Source of the DNA: Hippopus hippopus
Taxonomy: Eukaryota > Mollusca > Bivalvia > Cardiida > Cardiidae
Direction: 5' to 3'
DNA: 64,000 bases
Assembly (NCBI GenBank): GCA_946811185.2
Contig: OX328106.1
Span: 9,714,777 to 9,778,776 of the forward strand
Position 1 is the first letter of the stretch. Each line of letters begins with the position of its first letter. Below, in pieces: positions 20,478 to 33,454 of this stretch. The notes under the pieces are model-generated. The model had not been told where the DNA came from, did not search any database, and saw nothing but the letters and a program-made list of their open reading frames with translations. Made by a program: the position numbers and the translations under genes.

Positions 20478-21704
20478 ATGTTCGTGTTACCAGGAGACCG
20501 GGGTGTCGTACTGAATGTTCTTCAAAGAAGTATCGAACATGCAGACTTATACAATCCCGCCTTTGAAGCGAAGATGTTTACGTTTAGACTTGGGGAAAAG
20601 TGCAGATCTGTTTTGTCATCCAGAGATTTATTGAATATTTGTCTTTATCCACAGAATGTGCGTTTCCTACAGATGTATTCCGACATGCCACATCGTCGTC
20701 CTCGTACGGTGGTCCATCCGGTATTCAGGATCCGTGATTGTTGTAGACGGTATTTATCGTGAAATGAATAGACAAATTAAAAGCAGACGCTACACAATAC
20801 ATAAGCGAAGTACGGAACAATTTTAATCAGATGAGAGCAGGGGTGTGCCGTTTGGAGTTCGTAGTTTGCTTACCCGATTGTCTTTGTTGTGTTGAAGGCA
20901 AAGAACTAATAAACCAAAGCAATGTTTATGCATTGTTACAAGAGCACGCAATGCTAGCACCTTTTGATAACTCGGGAAACGTTGTTGGTTGTATCAGAGA
21001 AGTTGGTCTCTACCTTTGCGATAGACTTATGGATATATATAGAACAGCCCATTTTGCAATCAGTCAAGGACTTATTCGGTGAATTTAGGAATTGGACTTT
21101 CGTCCCCCTCTCGCTCATTAACAGATCAAAATGGTTTTCTTTGTTTGGAGGATAGTTCATCGTGCTGTCTTAATGAAACTTCATCTCCTCCATTGAGTAT
21201 CTACACACAGAATGTGACAGTGCAAGGACAAATTAAGAGATTGTTTGGGCCATACAACTACATCAATTCTAGTCAGGTCGTGTCCGGAGGGCGCAATAAT
21301 CATGTGTCTTCTAGAGGATTTGTATTCGACCGGAAATGTGTTTTTGCGTTTTCCCGACTTTTTGTTGTCGATGAAATCAAAATTAAAGAATTGTTGGAGG
21401 AATAAATTCGAAGGACCTTGATGGAAAGATTGTTGGTTGCAAGAAATACAAGTGGCCAATAGTATTTGGATGTATAAAGAGCATGTTAAAAGGAGACACG
21501 AAAAGGCTAGTGACCATGTGCATCGAAGGAATACGTTCTTCTGATCTTGGATTTTTCCCTGCAGTTCGATTCTTTGATCAAAATAGGAATTGGAGTTATA
21601 CCTATGGAGTGTGGGTTTTGATGGACGGAGAATCTGGTCAAGGGACATTCGAGAACGAGGCGAACAGCCTTCATGGATTGCTATTGCTGGAGTTAGAACG
21701 ATAG
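20478..21704 (+). pseudogene. Frame-broken coding-like segment, copy 4 (A form)
   Basis: A form as copy 1: 94 codons at 20478-20762, 83 at 20831-21082, 108 at 21079-21405, 73 at 21483-21704; the 14-bp block is missing at 21373/21374. Confidence 0.4.
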
Positions 21705-21734
21705 AAGATATGTCACACGAGCCACTATCAAAAT

Positions 21735-22370
21735 ATGGTGTTTCCATGGCTTAAAGATGTACTTGAGAAGATAGCAGAGAAGAAACTGGGCCAGAATGAG
21801 AAGGTGTTAGTACTAACCTTTGTCAGTAGTGTAGCTTTGATTATGAATGGGAAATATGTAGACTACAATAACATCAGTAGGTTGGAACCAAAGCTACCCA
21901 TTACACAGTTCACACTTCGATTGCTTGAGGTCCAGTGTAAGTTTAGACTTGGTAATGTGAATACCATTCGACTGCTAAAGTTGCACCCATCAATTCCCCA
22001 CAAACTGACACAGGTCGAGAAGAACAAAAGACAGAAGGTGGACCAAGAAACTGTTCAACAAAGGGAAAGTACCCGGGAAATGATCAGAGACGATAACGAA
22101 CTGGTAGGACTAGAAACGATAGCCGAAGAAACAGAAAATGTGGGTAATTCAAAGATAGGAAAGAGCAGACATGTACCCACTAATGCATGTATAATCAAAT
22201 CAGCCTGGAGTGAAGGCGAAGTGGAAATATTGAAAGAAGTAATGGGTCAAAAGAAAGGAGGTCGAGTTGAGAGGTACAGGTTGTATCAGAATATGTGTCA
22301 GGAAAAGGGTATACCCGATACGTCGGAAAAGGCTTTTATTGTCAAGATGAACAGATTTGAAAAACAATAG
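21735..22370 (+). CDS. 211-residue ORF, possible SANT/Myb-like, copy 4
   Basis: Predicted protein identical to copy 1; same frame as the first ORF of its unit (14 bp missing). Confidence 0.45.
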   Translation: MVFPWLKDVLEKIAEKKLGQNEKVLVLTFVSSVALIMNGKYVDYNNISRLEPKLPITQFTLRLLEVQCKFRLGNVNTIRLLKLHPSIPHKLTQVEKNKRQKVDQETVQQRESTREMIRDDNELVGLETIAEETENVGNSKIGKSRHVPTNACIIKSAWSEGEVEILKEVMGQKKGGRVERYRLYQNMCQEKGIPDTSEKAFIVKMNRFEKQ

Positions 22371-22437
22371 AAGTAATCGTACTGAATTAATGATTTAATA
22401 GAATTTGCGTTGAGGTACTGAAAAGAGTAGAAACAAT

Positions 22438-23140
22438 GAGCCTCTGACCTCAAAGAATAGTGAGTCTCTGACCTCAAAGACACTCAGATTAAGAATTGTG
22501 ATAGTGAGTCTCTGAACTCAAAGACACTCAGATAGAGTAGTGATAGGGAACCTCTGAGCTTAAAGACACTTAGATTAACAAAAGTGATAGTGAGCCTCTG
22601 ACCTCATAGACACTCAGATTAAGAATAGTGAGCCTCTGACCTCAAAAACACTCAGAATAAGAATAGTGAGCCTCTGACCTCAAAGACACTCAAATTAAGA
22701 ATAATGAGCCTCTGACCTCAAAGAAACACAGATAAAGAATAGTGATAGTGAACCTCTAAGCTGAAAGACACTCAGATTAACAAAAGTGATAGTGAGCCTC
22801 TGACCTCATAGACACTCAGAATAAGAATAGTGAGCCTCTGACCTCAAAGACACTCAAATTAAGAATAATGAGCCTCTGACCTCAAAGAAACACAGATAAA
22901 GAATAGTGATAGTGAACCTCTAAGCTGAAAGACACTCAGATTAACAAAAGTGATAGTGAGCCTCTGACCTCATAGACACTCAGATTAGGAATAGTGAGCC
23001 TCTGACCTCAAAAACACTCAGAATAAGAATAATGAGCCTCTGACCTCAAAGACACTCAAATTAAGAATAGTGAAGCTCTGACCTCAAAGACACTCAATTA
23101 GGAATTGTGATAGTGAACCACTGAACTCAAAGACACTCAT
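22438..23140 (+). repeat. 38-bp minisatellite, copy 4 (18 units)
   Basis: Long allele (extra unit 22668-22705) with GTGAGTC and GAGCTTAAAG markers. Confidence 0.95.
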
Positions 23141-24378
23141 ACTACATCGAGTTCGAGGCAATTAATTGAAAGGCCTATTACAACATAAAAGCCAAACCTA
23201 GCGACAATGAGTCGGGTGGCGCCCGATGAAACCCCTGCCCATGAGCAGCTAATATGTTTAAAAACTGGGGGACTAGGTGCCAGGCGTAAATCATTACGAG
23301 AGTTCAAAATTAAATTTTGAAAGCACTATTTTATTTTCTGCAATAAAATAAAGACCCTTAAACAGACGATGTTTGCCGAAAGCATTCTATATATACATTA
23401 AAAACACCGTTCTTAGTTATGGATTGTTCGCTTGTAGCTCGTCTCAATCTGCACCGATTGATCTGATCCTTATGTTAGCTTATAGAAGACATCCTGGGCT
23501 TCATTGCAGGCACCTCAATTTTTTTTTTTCTGCTATAAATTGTGACGTCGTAATAGAAGATGTTCCTCTGAGGAATCAAGAGTTTTTTAAAGAAAAACTT
23601 AGAAATTTAAGGACTACCGGACTGTAGAACAGCTCATGCTGCGCTGGTCGAGCCGATCTTGGGTCATATTAAAGAGCTCCTTCGGGTCTACATGTTGGTT
23701 TCATCTGTTGAATTCTTACGATACATGCAGACGTGAATACGGACGATGTTTGTGTAAAGAAATCAGGGAAATAACAAAATCTTCTGGAAATCGCCATAGA
23801 TGAATTGCAGCTCATCTTACTTGCGGTTGCAATTATTTTAAGAATTAGCCAATGTTATCCAAACTTATAGCCCACAGTGTGCCCTTTATTTTGAGACTAA
23901 AATTGGCTCAATCAGTGAAGTCTGAGATGAGCTACAGGCTGTTAATCCGTAAAAGTTCTATAATTTTTCTTTGAAATACAGGAATTCGTCTAGAAACATC
24001 GTCTTTTATGGCGTCTGTATTTATTGTAGAAACATAAAGACAGTGTGTAACTTGTAGCCATGAATGTCCCCTTTTAAATAAGACCATGATCGACTAAGTG
24101 GGTGCAGATTGTGATGAGCTACAATAGAGCAATCAATAACAAATAAAAGCTTTTTTACCGCGTAAGAAGAAATCTGGAAAATTATTGATTTTCTTTGTAA
24201 TATCTCCGGTCCTCCTTGACAGAAATATACCGTGTTTGGTATCGTTGGAAAGCATTTTTAATCCTCTATAACCCGCAACATAAATGAATTGTAAGAGCTG
24301 CTTTATAACGAAAATCTCGACGTCATTACAGACTGTGAAGTATACATTACCAAAGAAATTGTGCTACTGATGGTTTTT

Positions 24379-24900
24379 ATTCTCTTTCTTCATGCATTGT
24401 CTGTCCGTAAATCACTTTGATTGCTCACCTCAAATAGAGGACTCGCTGACCTCATGTACTGGCCATGGCTAATTAGGGTTAGGGTTGGGTAAAGGCTTAT
24501 GTTTAAGGATAGGGTTAGGTTTTAGGCTTAGGTTTACAATCATAGTGCGACAGGGTCACTGAGATCAGTTGGGAGAATCCGACTTTTGAACACTATCTAC
24601 AATCTATTAAGTTCACGGAGCGGACAGGGTCCCAAAAAGTCTCGGTGTTCCTAGACTCAATGATGAGTTTCCCTCAGATTGGTTTCAAAGATTATGGTGG
24701 GGGGAATTTTTATCTCAGGTTACTGTTAAGATATTCTCTTTCTTCATGCATTGTTTATCTGTATATCACTTTGATTCCTCTCCCCAAATAGAGGACTCGC
24801 TGACCTTATGTACTAACCATGGTTAATTAAGGTTAGCTTAGGGCTTATGGTTAGGGTTAGGTTTCGGGTTTAGGGTTAGGGTTAGGGTTTAGGCTTAAAA
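24379..24900 (+). repeat. Duplicated block with telomere-like tracts, copy 4
   Basis: Same layout; G-quadruplex motif at 24866-24887. Confidence 0.85.
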
Positions 24901-25387
24901 CGATGTATGAGACACTTGAGATGAGACAAAATGAATATGATTGGCTGCCGAAGTCACGTGTCAGAAAAACTTTACCTCTACCCTGTCCCTGTCCTTTGCC
25001 CTTACCCTAATCTTCAAGATGCGTTGGTGACATGTGCAAAATATTAGTGGGCAAACCCACGTGGCCATTTAGTCGCCATTTTGTAAAACTGTGGAATATT
25101 TCAAGAAAATAATACGATAATGGAATGCTTTGACTGATAATCGTGTTTTTTTTTTTTTTTTTTTCATGTTTGAGACATAGTTACTGTTCAGTTGTTCATT
25201 TTGGAAATAGGACTTGAAGGTGAGAAGTATTTTTCTTCTTTTATTTAAACTTTTTCTCTTCTGTTTGTGCAATGACTACATATTTACAGCACCGACCTAA
25301 GCATCCGGCATAGTTGATGTTGTAATAGCCTAGGTAATTATCAATCTTTAAATGTTTCCACACCATTGATTTAGTCATTGTCACTAC

Positions 25388-26111
25388 CACTTCCCCTGCT
25401 CCGTGCTCTTTCCCTGACAATTCCCCTGTCCCTTCCCTCCCCCATCCCATTCCATGCCCCTTCTCCTGTCTCTACCTTTGCTCCTCCCCTTCCCCTTCCC
25501 CTGTCCCATTCCTTCCCCTTCACTCGCCTTCCCCAAGTGTTCCCCTGCCTTCCACCGCCTTCCATAAGTGTTCCACTGCCTTCCCCCGCCTTCCCCAAGT
25601 CACTTTATTTTATTTTATTTCATTTTTTTTTTTTTTTTTTTGCCTTTCCCTGCCTTCCCCAAGTGTTCCCCTGCCTTTCCCTTTCTTCCCCAAGCAAATG
25701 TTTGCCTTCCCCCGCCTACCCCGAGTGTTACCCTGCCTTCCCCGCCTTCTCCAAGTCATTTGTTGCCTTCCTCCGCCTTCCCCAAGTGTTCCTCTGCCTT
25801 GTTCCGCTTTCCCCAAGTCATTTCTTGACTTCCCCGCCCTCCCAAAGTCAACTATTGCCTCCCCCTTCTTCCCCAAGTGTTCCCCTGCCTTCCCCTATTC
25901 CACTTTTGCCTTCCCCAAGTGGAAAAATTCCCCCGTCCTTTCCCCTGTCCCTGACCTGTCGCTGTCTTTTTCCCTTCCCCTGTAACTGTGTCTTCCTTTG
26001 CCCCTGACCCTGTCTCTTCCTCTTCCCCTTCCCCTGACCTTGTCTCTTCCCTTACCTCTGACCCTGTCCCTTCCCTTGCACCTTGACCCTGTCCCTTTCC
26101 CTGGCCCTGCC
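25388..26111 (+). repeat. Pyrimidine-rich tract, units 4/5
   Basis: Extra TTTTA; inner poly(T) of 19. Confidence 0.95.
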
Positions 26112-26383
26112 AATTGTTCTGCATTGTTCTCCTGCCTTCTGCAAAGCTTAACAAATTGGTTGTTTTTAATTTCTCTACCACCAAAATGTTCACATGCCTT
26201 TTTTTTAACTTTTCCAATCATTCCTCTGTCTCAACAAGCTGCTCTTGTTTTTTCCTTGCCTACTCTCGCATTCTTTAACTTTCCCAATGCCTTATCCATA
26301 TGTTCCTCTATTTTCTCTTGCATTCCCGAAACATCATCAACTTTCCCGTGTGTACCTAAGCAATAGTATATATATTTCAGAAG

Positions 26384-26911
26384 ATGGCCTCTGAAAACGA
26401 CAGTGATGAGGAAGAGTTCTTGTTGACTGACACAGCTTTAGAAAATGCTGAAAATTTTAAAGCTGCCTGGAATGGAGACGTAGGTTTCCTTAAGCGAGAC
26501 AAGTATATAGTAGTGAGAGGATCAACAATTGGTAAAGACGAGGATTGCGGTATTAATTTAATGCCTGATATTGACGGAATTAGTATTTTGTGGAAGGACA
26601 TTGGAAAGGGATTGGAAATAAGTTACACGCATCTAAACTTGTCACCTAGATATAGTTATGAATTAAAGCCCATTTATTCAGTTGTTAAGAAACATTTGAA
26701 ACTGACAGATTATGACGATATTGGTATAGCTAATTTGAAATACAGTGTTGGGTATCAAGTGATGTATAGTGAAGGTTGGGACACATGGCTCATGTTTCTG
26801 CCAAAGCAAAAGCGGAATAGTCCAGACTACACGAGGTTGCTTTGCAACATGACAGAACGCAATATTGAAATTATTCGAGTAGAATTCCAGAATGGACTGA
26901 AAGAATTATAG
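26384..26911 (+). CDS. Unrecognised 175-residue protein, copy 5
   Basis: Predicted protein identical to copy 1. Acceptor-like site ends at 26380; proposed donor at 25219/25220. Confidence 0.5.
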   Translation: MASENDSDEEEFLLTDTALENAENFKAAWNGDVGFLKRDKYIVVRGSTIGKDEDCGINLMPDIDGISILWKDIGKGLEISYTHLNLSPRYSYELKPIYSVVKKHLKLTDYDDIGIANLKYSVGYQVMYSEGWDTWLMFLPKQKRNSPDYTRLLCNMTERNIEIIRVEFQNGLKEL

Positions 26912-26968
26912 AAGACAGGAATTGCAACAGACACCTTGGCCAAGAATAATCTTGACAATCTGTTATGA

Positions 26969-28195
26969 ATGTTCGTGTTACCAGGAGACCGGGGTGTCGT
27001 ACTGAATGTTCTTCAAAGAAGTATCGAACATGCAGACTTATACAATCCCGCCTTTGAAGCGAAGATGTTTACGTTTAGACTTGGGGAAAAGTGCAGATCT
27101 GTTTTGTCATCCAGAGATTTATTGAATATTTGTCTTTATCCACAGAATGTGCGTTTCCTACAGATGTATTCCGACATGCCACATCGTCGTCCTCGTACGG
27201 TGGTCCATCCGGTATTCAGGATCCGTGATTGTTGTAGACGGTATTTATCGTGAAATGAATAGACAAATTAAAAGCAGACGCTACACAATACATAAGCGAA
27301 GTACGGAACAATTTTAATCAGATGAGAGCAGGGGTGTGCCGTTTGGAGTTCGTAGTTTGCTTACCCGATTGTCTTTGTTGTGTTGAAGGCAAAGAACTAA
27401 TAAACCAAAGCAATGTTTATGCATTGTTACAAGAGCACGCAATGCTAGCACCTTTTGATAACTCGGGAAACGTTGTTGGTTGTATCAGAGAAGTTGGTCT
27501 CTACCTTTGCGATAGACTTATGGATATATATAGAACAGCCCATTTTGCAATCAGTCAAGGACTTATTCGGTGAATTTAGGAATTGGACTTTCGTCCCCCT
27601 CTCGCTCATTAACAGATCAAAATGGTTTTCTTTGTTTGGAGGATAGTTCATCGTGCTGTCTTAATGAAACTTCATCTCCTCCATTGAGTATCTACACACA
27701 GAATGTGACAGTGCAAGGACAAATTAAGAGATTGTTTGGGCCATACAACTACATCAATTCTAGTCAGGTCGTGTCCGGAGGGCGCAATAATCATGTGTCT
27801 TCTAGAGGATTTGTATTCGACCGGAAATGTGTTTTTGCGTTTTCCCGACTTTTTGTTGTCGATGAAATCAAAATTAAAGAATTGTTGGAGGAATAAATTC
27901 GAAGGACCTTGATGGAAAGATTGTTGGTTGCAAGAAATACAAGTGGCCAATAGTATTTGGATGTATAAAGAGCATGTTAAAAGGAGACACGAAAAGGCTA
28001 GTGACCATGTGCATCGAAGGAATACGTTCTTCTGATCTTGGATTTTTCCCTGCAGTTCGATTCTTTGATCAAAATAGGAATTGGAGTTATACCTATGGAG
28101 TGTGGGTTTTGATGGACGGAGAATCTGGTCAAGGGACATTCGAGAACGAGGCGAACAGCCTTCATGGATTGCTATTGCTGGAGTTAGAACGATAG
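26969..28195 (+). pseudogene. Frame-broken coding-like segment, copy 5 (A form)
   Basis: A form: 94 codons at 26969-27253, 83 at 27322-27573, 108 at 27570-27896, 73 at 27974-28195; 14-bp block missing near 27864. Confidence 0.4.
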
Positions 28196-28225
28196 AAGAT
28201 ATGTCACACGAGCCACTATCAAAAT

Positions 28226-28861
28226 ATGGTGTTTCCATGGCTTAAAGATGTACTTGAGAAGATAGCAGAGAAGAAACTGGGCCAGAATGAGAAGGTGTTA
28301 GTACTAACCTTTGTCAGTAGTGTAGCTTTGATTATGAATGGGAAATATGTAGACTACAATAACATCAGTAGGTTGGAACCAAAGCTACCCATTACACAGT
28401 TCACACTTCGATTGCTTGAGGTCCAGTGTAAGTTTAGACTTGGTAATGTGAATACCATTCGACTGCTAAAGTTGCACCCATCAATTCCCCACAAACTGAC
28501 ACAGGTCGAGAAGAACAAAAGACAGAAGGTGGACCAAGAAACTGTTCAACAAAGGGAAAGTACCCGGGAAATGATCAGAGACGATAACGAACTGGTAGGA
28601 CTAGAAACGATAGCCGAAGAAACAGAAAATGTGGGTAATTCAAAGATAGGAAAGAGCAGACATGTACCCACTAATGCATGTATAATCAAATCAGCCTGGA
28701 GTGAAGGCGAAGTGGAAATATTGAAAGAAGTAATGGGTCAAAAGAAAGGAGGTCGAGTTGAGAGGTACAGGTTGTATCAGAATATGTGTCAGGAAAAGGG
28801 TATACCCGATACGTCGGAAAAGGCTTTTATTGTCAAGATGAACAGATTTGAAAAACAATAG
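28226..28861 (+). CDS. 211-residue ORF, possible SANT/Myb-like, copy 5
   Basis: Predicted protein identical to copy 1; same frame as the first ORF of its unit. Confidence 0.45.
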   Translation: MVFPWLKDVLEKIAEKKLGQNEKVLVLTFVSSVALIMNGKYVDYNNISRLEPKLPITQFTLRLLEVQCKFRLGNVNTIRLLKLHPSIPHKLTQVEKNKRQKVDQETVQQRESTREMIRDDNELVGLETIAEETENVGNSKIGKSRHVPTNACIIKSAWSEGEVEILKEVMGQKKGGRVERYRLYQNMCQEKGIPDTSEKAFIVKMNRFEKQ

Positions 28862-28928
28862 AAGTAATCGTACTGAATTAATGATTTAATAGAATTTGCG
28901 TTGAGGTACTGAAAAGAGTAGAAACAAT

Positions 28929-29631
28929 GAGCCTCTGACCTCAAAGAATAGTGAGTCTCTGACCTCAAAGACACTCAGATTAAGAATTGTGATAGTGAGT
29001 CTCTGAACTCAAAGACACTCAGATAGAGTAGTGATAGGGAACCTCTGAGCTTAAAGACACTTAGATTAACAAAAGTGATAGTGAGCCTCTGACCTCATAG
29101 ACACTCAGATTAAGAATAGTGAGCCTCTGACCTCAAAAACACTCAGAATAAGAATAGTGAGCCTCTGACCTCAAAGACACTCAAATTAAGAATAATGAGC
29201 CTCTGACCTCAAAGAAACACAGATAAAGAATAGTGATAGTGAACCTCTAAGCTGAAAGACACTCAGATTAACAAAAGTGATAGTGAGCCTCTGACCTCAT
29301 AGACACTCAGAATAAGAATAGTGAGCCTCTGACCTCAAAGACACTCAAATTAAGAATAATGAGCCTCTGACCTCAAAGAAACACAGATAAAGAATAGTGA
29401 TAGTGAACCTCTAAGCTGAAAGACACTCAGATTAACAAAAGTGATAGTGAGCCTCTGACCTCATAGACACTCAGATTAGGAATAGTGAGCCTCTGACCTC
29501 AAAAACACTCAGAATAAGAATAATGAGCCTCTGACCTCAAAGACACTCAAATTAAGAATAGTGAAGCTCTGACCTCAAAGACACTCAATTAGGAATTGTG
29601 ATAGTGAACCACTGAACTCAAAGACACTCAT
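28929..29631 (+). repeat. 38-bp minisatellite, copy 5 (18 units)
   Basis: Long allele (extra unit 29159-29196) with GTGAGTC and GAGCTTAAAG markers. Confidence 0.95.
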
Positions 29632-30869
29632 ACTACATCGAGTTCGAGGCAATTAATTGAAAGGCCTATTACAACATAAAAGCCAAACCTAGCGACAATG
29701 AGTCGGGTGGCGCCCGATGAAACCCCTGCCCATGAGCAGCTAATATGTTTAAAAACTGGGGGACTAGGTGCCAGGCGTAAATCATTACGAGAGTTCAAAA
29801 TTAAATTTTGAAAGCACTATTTTATTTTCTGCAATAAAATAAAGACCCTTAAACAGACGATGTTTGCCGAAAGCATTCTATATATACATTAAAAACACCG
29901 TTCTTAGTTATGGATTGTTCGCTTGTAGCTCGTCTCAATCTGCACCGATTGATCTGATCCTTATGTTAGCTTATAGAAGACATCCTGGGCTTCATTGCAG
30001 GCACCTCAATTTTTTTTTTTCTGCTATAAATTGTGACGTCGTAATAGAAGATGTTCCTCTGAGGAATCAAGAGTTTTTTAAAGAAAAACTTAGAAATTTA
30101 AGGACTACCGGACTGTAGAACAGCTCATGCTGCGCTGGTCGAGCCGATCTTGGGTCATATTAAAGAGCTCCTTCGGGTCTACATGTTGGTTTCATCTGTT
30201 GAATTCTTACGATACATGCAGACGTGAATACGGACGATGTTTGTGTAAAGAAATCAGGGAAATAACAAAATCTTCTGGAAATCGCCATAGATGAATTGCA
30301 GCTCATCTTACTTGCGGTTGCAATTATTTTAAGAATTAGCCAATGTTATCCAAACTTATAGCCCACAGTGTGCCCTTTATTTTGAGACTAAAATTGGCTC
30401 AATCAGTGAAGTCTGAGATGAGCTACAGGCTGTTAATCCGTAAAAGTTCTATAATTTTTCTTTGAAATACAGGAATTCGTCTAGAAACATCGTCTTTTAT
30501 GGCGTCTGTATTTATTGTAGAAACATAAAGACAGTGTGTAACTTGTAGCCATGAATGTCCCCTTTTAAATAAGACCATGATCGACTAAGTGGGTGCAGAT
30601 TGTGATGAGCTACAATAGAGCAATCAATAACAAATAAAAGCTTTTTTACCGCGTAAGAAGAAATCTGGAAAATTATTGATTTTCTTTGTAATATCTCCGG
30701 TCCTCCTTGACAGAAATATACCGTGTTTGGTATCGTTGGAAAGCATTTTTAATCCTCTATAACCCGCAACATAAATGAATTGTAAGAGCTGCTTTATAAC
30801 GAAAATCTCGACGTCATTACAGACTGTGAAGTATACATTACCAAAGAAATTGTGCTACTGATGGTTTTT

Positions 30870-31391
30870 ATTCTCTTTCTTCATGCATTGTCTGTCCGTA
30901 AATCACTTTGATTGCTCACCTCAAATAGAGGACTCGCTGACCTCATGTACTGGCCATGGCTAATTAGGGTTAGGGTTGGGTAAAGGCTTATGTTTAAGGA
31001 TAGGGTTAGGTTTTAGGCTTAGGTTTACAATCATAGTGCGACAGGGTCACTGAGATCAGTTGGGAGAATCCGACTTTTGAACACTATCTACAATCTATTA
31101 AGTTCACGGAGCGGACAGGGTCCCAAAAAGTCTCGGTGTTCCTAGACTCAATGATGAGTTTCCCTCAGATTGGTTTCAAAGATTATGGTGGGGGGAATTT
31201 TTATCTCAGGTTACTGTTAAGATATTCTCTTTCTTCATGCATTGTTTATCTGTATATCACTTTGATTCCTCTCCCCAAATAGAGGACTCGCTGACCTTAT
31301 GTACTAACCATGGTTAATTAAGGTTAGCTTAGGGCTTATGGTTAGGGTTAGGTTTCGGGTTTAGGGTTAGGGTTAGGGTTTAGGCTTAAAA
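30870..31391 (+). repeat. Duplicated block with telomere-like tracts, copy 5
   Basis: Same layout; G-quadruplex motif at 31357-31378. Confidence 0.85.
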
Positions 31392-31879
31392 CGATGTATG
31401 AGACACTTGAGATGAGACAAAATGAATATGATTGGCTGCCGAAGTCACGTGTCAGAAAAACTTTACCTCTACCCTGTCCCTGTCCTTTGCCCTTACCCTA
31501 ATCTTCAAGATGCGTTGGTGACATGTGCAAAATATTAGTGGGCAAACCCACGTGGCCATTTAGTCGCCATTTTGTAAAACTGTGGAATATTTCAAGAAAA
31601 TAATACGATAATGGAATGCTTTGACTGATAATCGTGTTTTTTTTTTTTTTTTTTTTCATGTTTGAGACATAGTTACTGTTCAGTTGTTCATTTTGGAAAT
31701 AGGACTTGAAGGTGAGAAGTATTTTTCTTCTTTTATTTAAACTTTTCCTCTTCTGTTTGTGCAATGACTACATATTTACAGCACCGACCTAAGCATCCGG
31801 CATAGTTGATGTTGTAATAGCCTAGGTAATTATCAATCTTTAAATGTTTCCACACCATTGATTTAGTCATTGTCACTAC

Positions 31880-32597
31880 CACTTCCCCTGCTCCGTGCTC
31901 TTTCCCTGACAATTCCCCTGTCCCTTCCCTCCCCCATCCCATTCCATGCCCCTTCTCCTGTCTCTACCTTTGCTCCTCCCCTTCCCCTTCCCCTGTCCCA
32001 TTCCTTCCCCTTCACTCGCCTTCCCCAAGTGTTCCCCTGCCTTCCACCGCCTTCCATAAGTGTTCCACTGCCTTCCCCCGCCTTCCCCAAGTCACTTTAT
32101 TTTATTTCATTTTTTTTTTTTTTTTTTGCCTTTCCCTGCCTTCCCCAAGTGTTCCCCTGCCTTTCCCTTTCTTCCCCAAGCAAATGTTTGCCTTCCCCCG
32201 CCTACCCCGAGTGTTACCCTGCCTTCCCCGCCTTCTCCAAGTCATTTGTTGCCTTCCTCCGCCTTCCCCAAGTGTTCCTCTGCCTTGTTCCGCTTTCCCC
32301 AAGTCATTTCTTGACTTCCCCGCCCTCCCAAAGTCAACTATTGCCTCCCCCTTCTTCCCCAAGTGTTCCCCTGCCTTCCCCTATTCCACTTTTGCCTTCC
32401 CCAAGTGGAAAAATTCCCCCGTCCTTTCCCCTGTCCCTGACCTGTCGCTGTCTTTTTCCCTTCCCCTGTAACTGTGTCTTCCTTTGCCCCTGACCCTGTC
32501 TCTTCCTCTTCCCCTTCCCCTGACCTTGTCTCTTCCCTTACCTCTGACCCTGTCCCTTCCCTTGCACCTTGACCCTGTCCCTTTCCCTGGCCCTGCC
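31880..32597 (+). repeat. Pyrimidine-rich tract, units 5/6
   Basis: Short TTTTA form; inner poly(T) of 18. Confidence 0.95.
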
Positions 32598-32869
32598 AAT
32601 TGTTCTGCATTGTTCTCCTGCCTTCTGCAAAGCTTAACAAATTGGTTGTTTTTAATTTCTCTACCACCAAAATGTTCACATGCCTTTTTTTTAACTTTTC
32701 CAATCATTCCTCTGTCTCAACAAGCTGCTCTTGTTTTTTCCTTGCCTACTCTCGCATTCTTTAACTTTCCCAATGCCTTATCCATATGTTCCTCTATTTT
32801 CTCTTGCATTCCCGAAACATCATCAACTTTCCCGTGTGTACCTAAGCAATAGTATATATATTTCAGAAG

Positions 32870-33397
32870 ATGGCCTCTGAAAACGACAGTGATGAGGAAG
32901 AGTTCTTGTTGACTGACACAGCTTTAGAAAATGCTGAAAATTTTAAAGCTGCCTGGAATGGAGACGTAGGTTTCCTTAAGCGAGACAAGTATATAGTAGT
33001 GAGAGGATCAACAATTGGTAAAGACGAGGATTGCGGTATTAATTTAATGCCTGATATTGACGGAATTAGTATTTTGTGGAAGGACATTGGAAAGGGATTG
33101 GAAATAAGTTACACGCATCTAAACTTGTCACCTAGATATAGTTATGAATTAAAGCCCATTTATTCAGTTGTTAAGAAACATTTGAAACTGACAGATTATG
33201 ACGATATTGGTATAGCTAATTTGAAATACAGTGTTGGGTATCAAGTGATGTATAGTGAAGGTTGGGACACATGGCTCATGTTTCTGCCAAAGCAAAAGCG
33301 GAATAGTCCAGACTACACGAGGTTGCTTTGCAACATGACAGAACGCAATATTGAAATTATTCGAGTAGAATTCCAGAATGGACTGAAAGAATTATAG
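32870..33397 (+). CDS. Unrecognised 175-residue protein, copy 6
   Basis: Predicted protein identical to copy 1. Acceptor-like site ends at 32866; proposed donor at 31711/31712. Confidence 0.5.
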   Translation: MASENDSDEEEFLLTDTALENAENFKAAWNGDVGFLKRDKYIVVRGSTIGKDEDCGINLMPDIDGISILWKDIGKGLEISYTHLNLSPRYSYELKPIYSVVKKHLKLTDYDDIGIANLKYSVGYQVMYSEGWDTWLMFLPKQKRNSPDYTRLLCNMTERNIEIIRVEFQNGLKEL

Positions 33398-33454
33398 AAG
33401 ACAGGAATTGCAACAGACACCTTGGCCAAGAATAATCTTGACAATCTGTTATGA

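Larger units (their letters stand above)
19417..25907 (+). repeat. Array unit 4 (haplotype A), 6491 bp
   Basis: It is the longest unit. It has A-type markers throughout the ORFs and minisatellite (14 bp absent at 21373/21374, extra 38 bp at 22668-22705) but, like unit 3, the T form near 25254 and the extra TTTTA. Confidence 0.97.
25908..32393 (+). repeat. Array unit 5 (haplotype A), 6486 bp
   Basis: A-type markers as in units 1 and 4, with 14 bp absent near 27864 and the extra 38 bp at 29159-29196. Its 3' part has the C form near 31745 and the short TTTTA form, so it has the same length and marker set as unit 1. Confidence 0.97.
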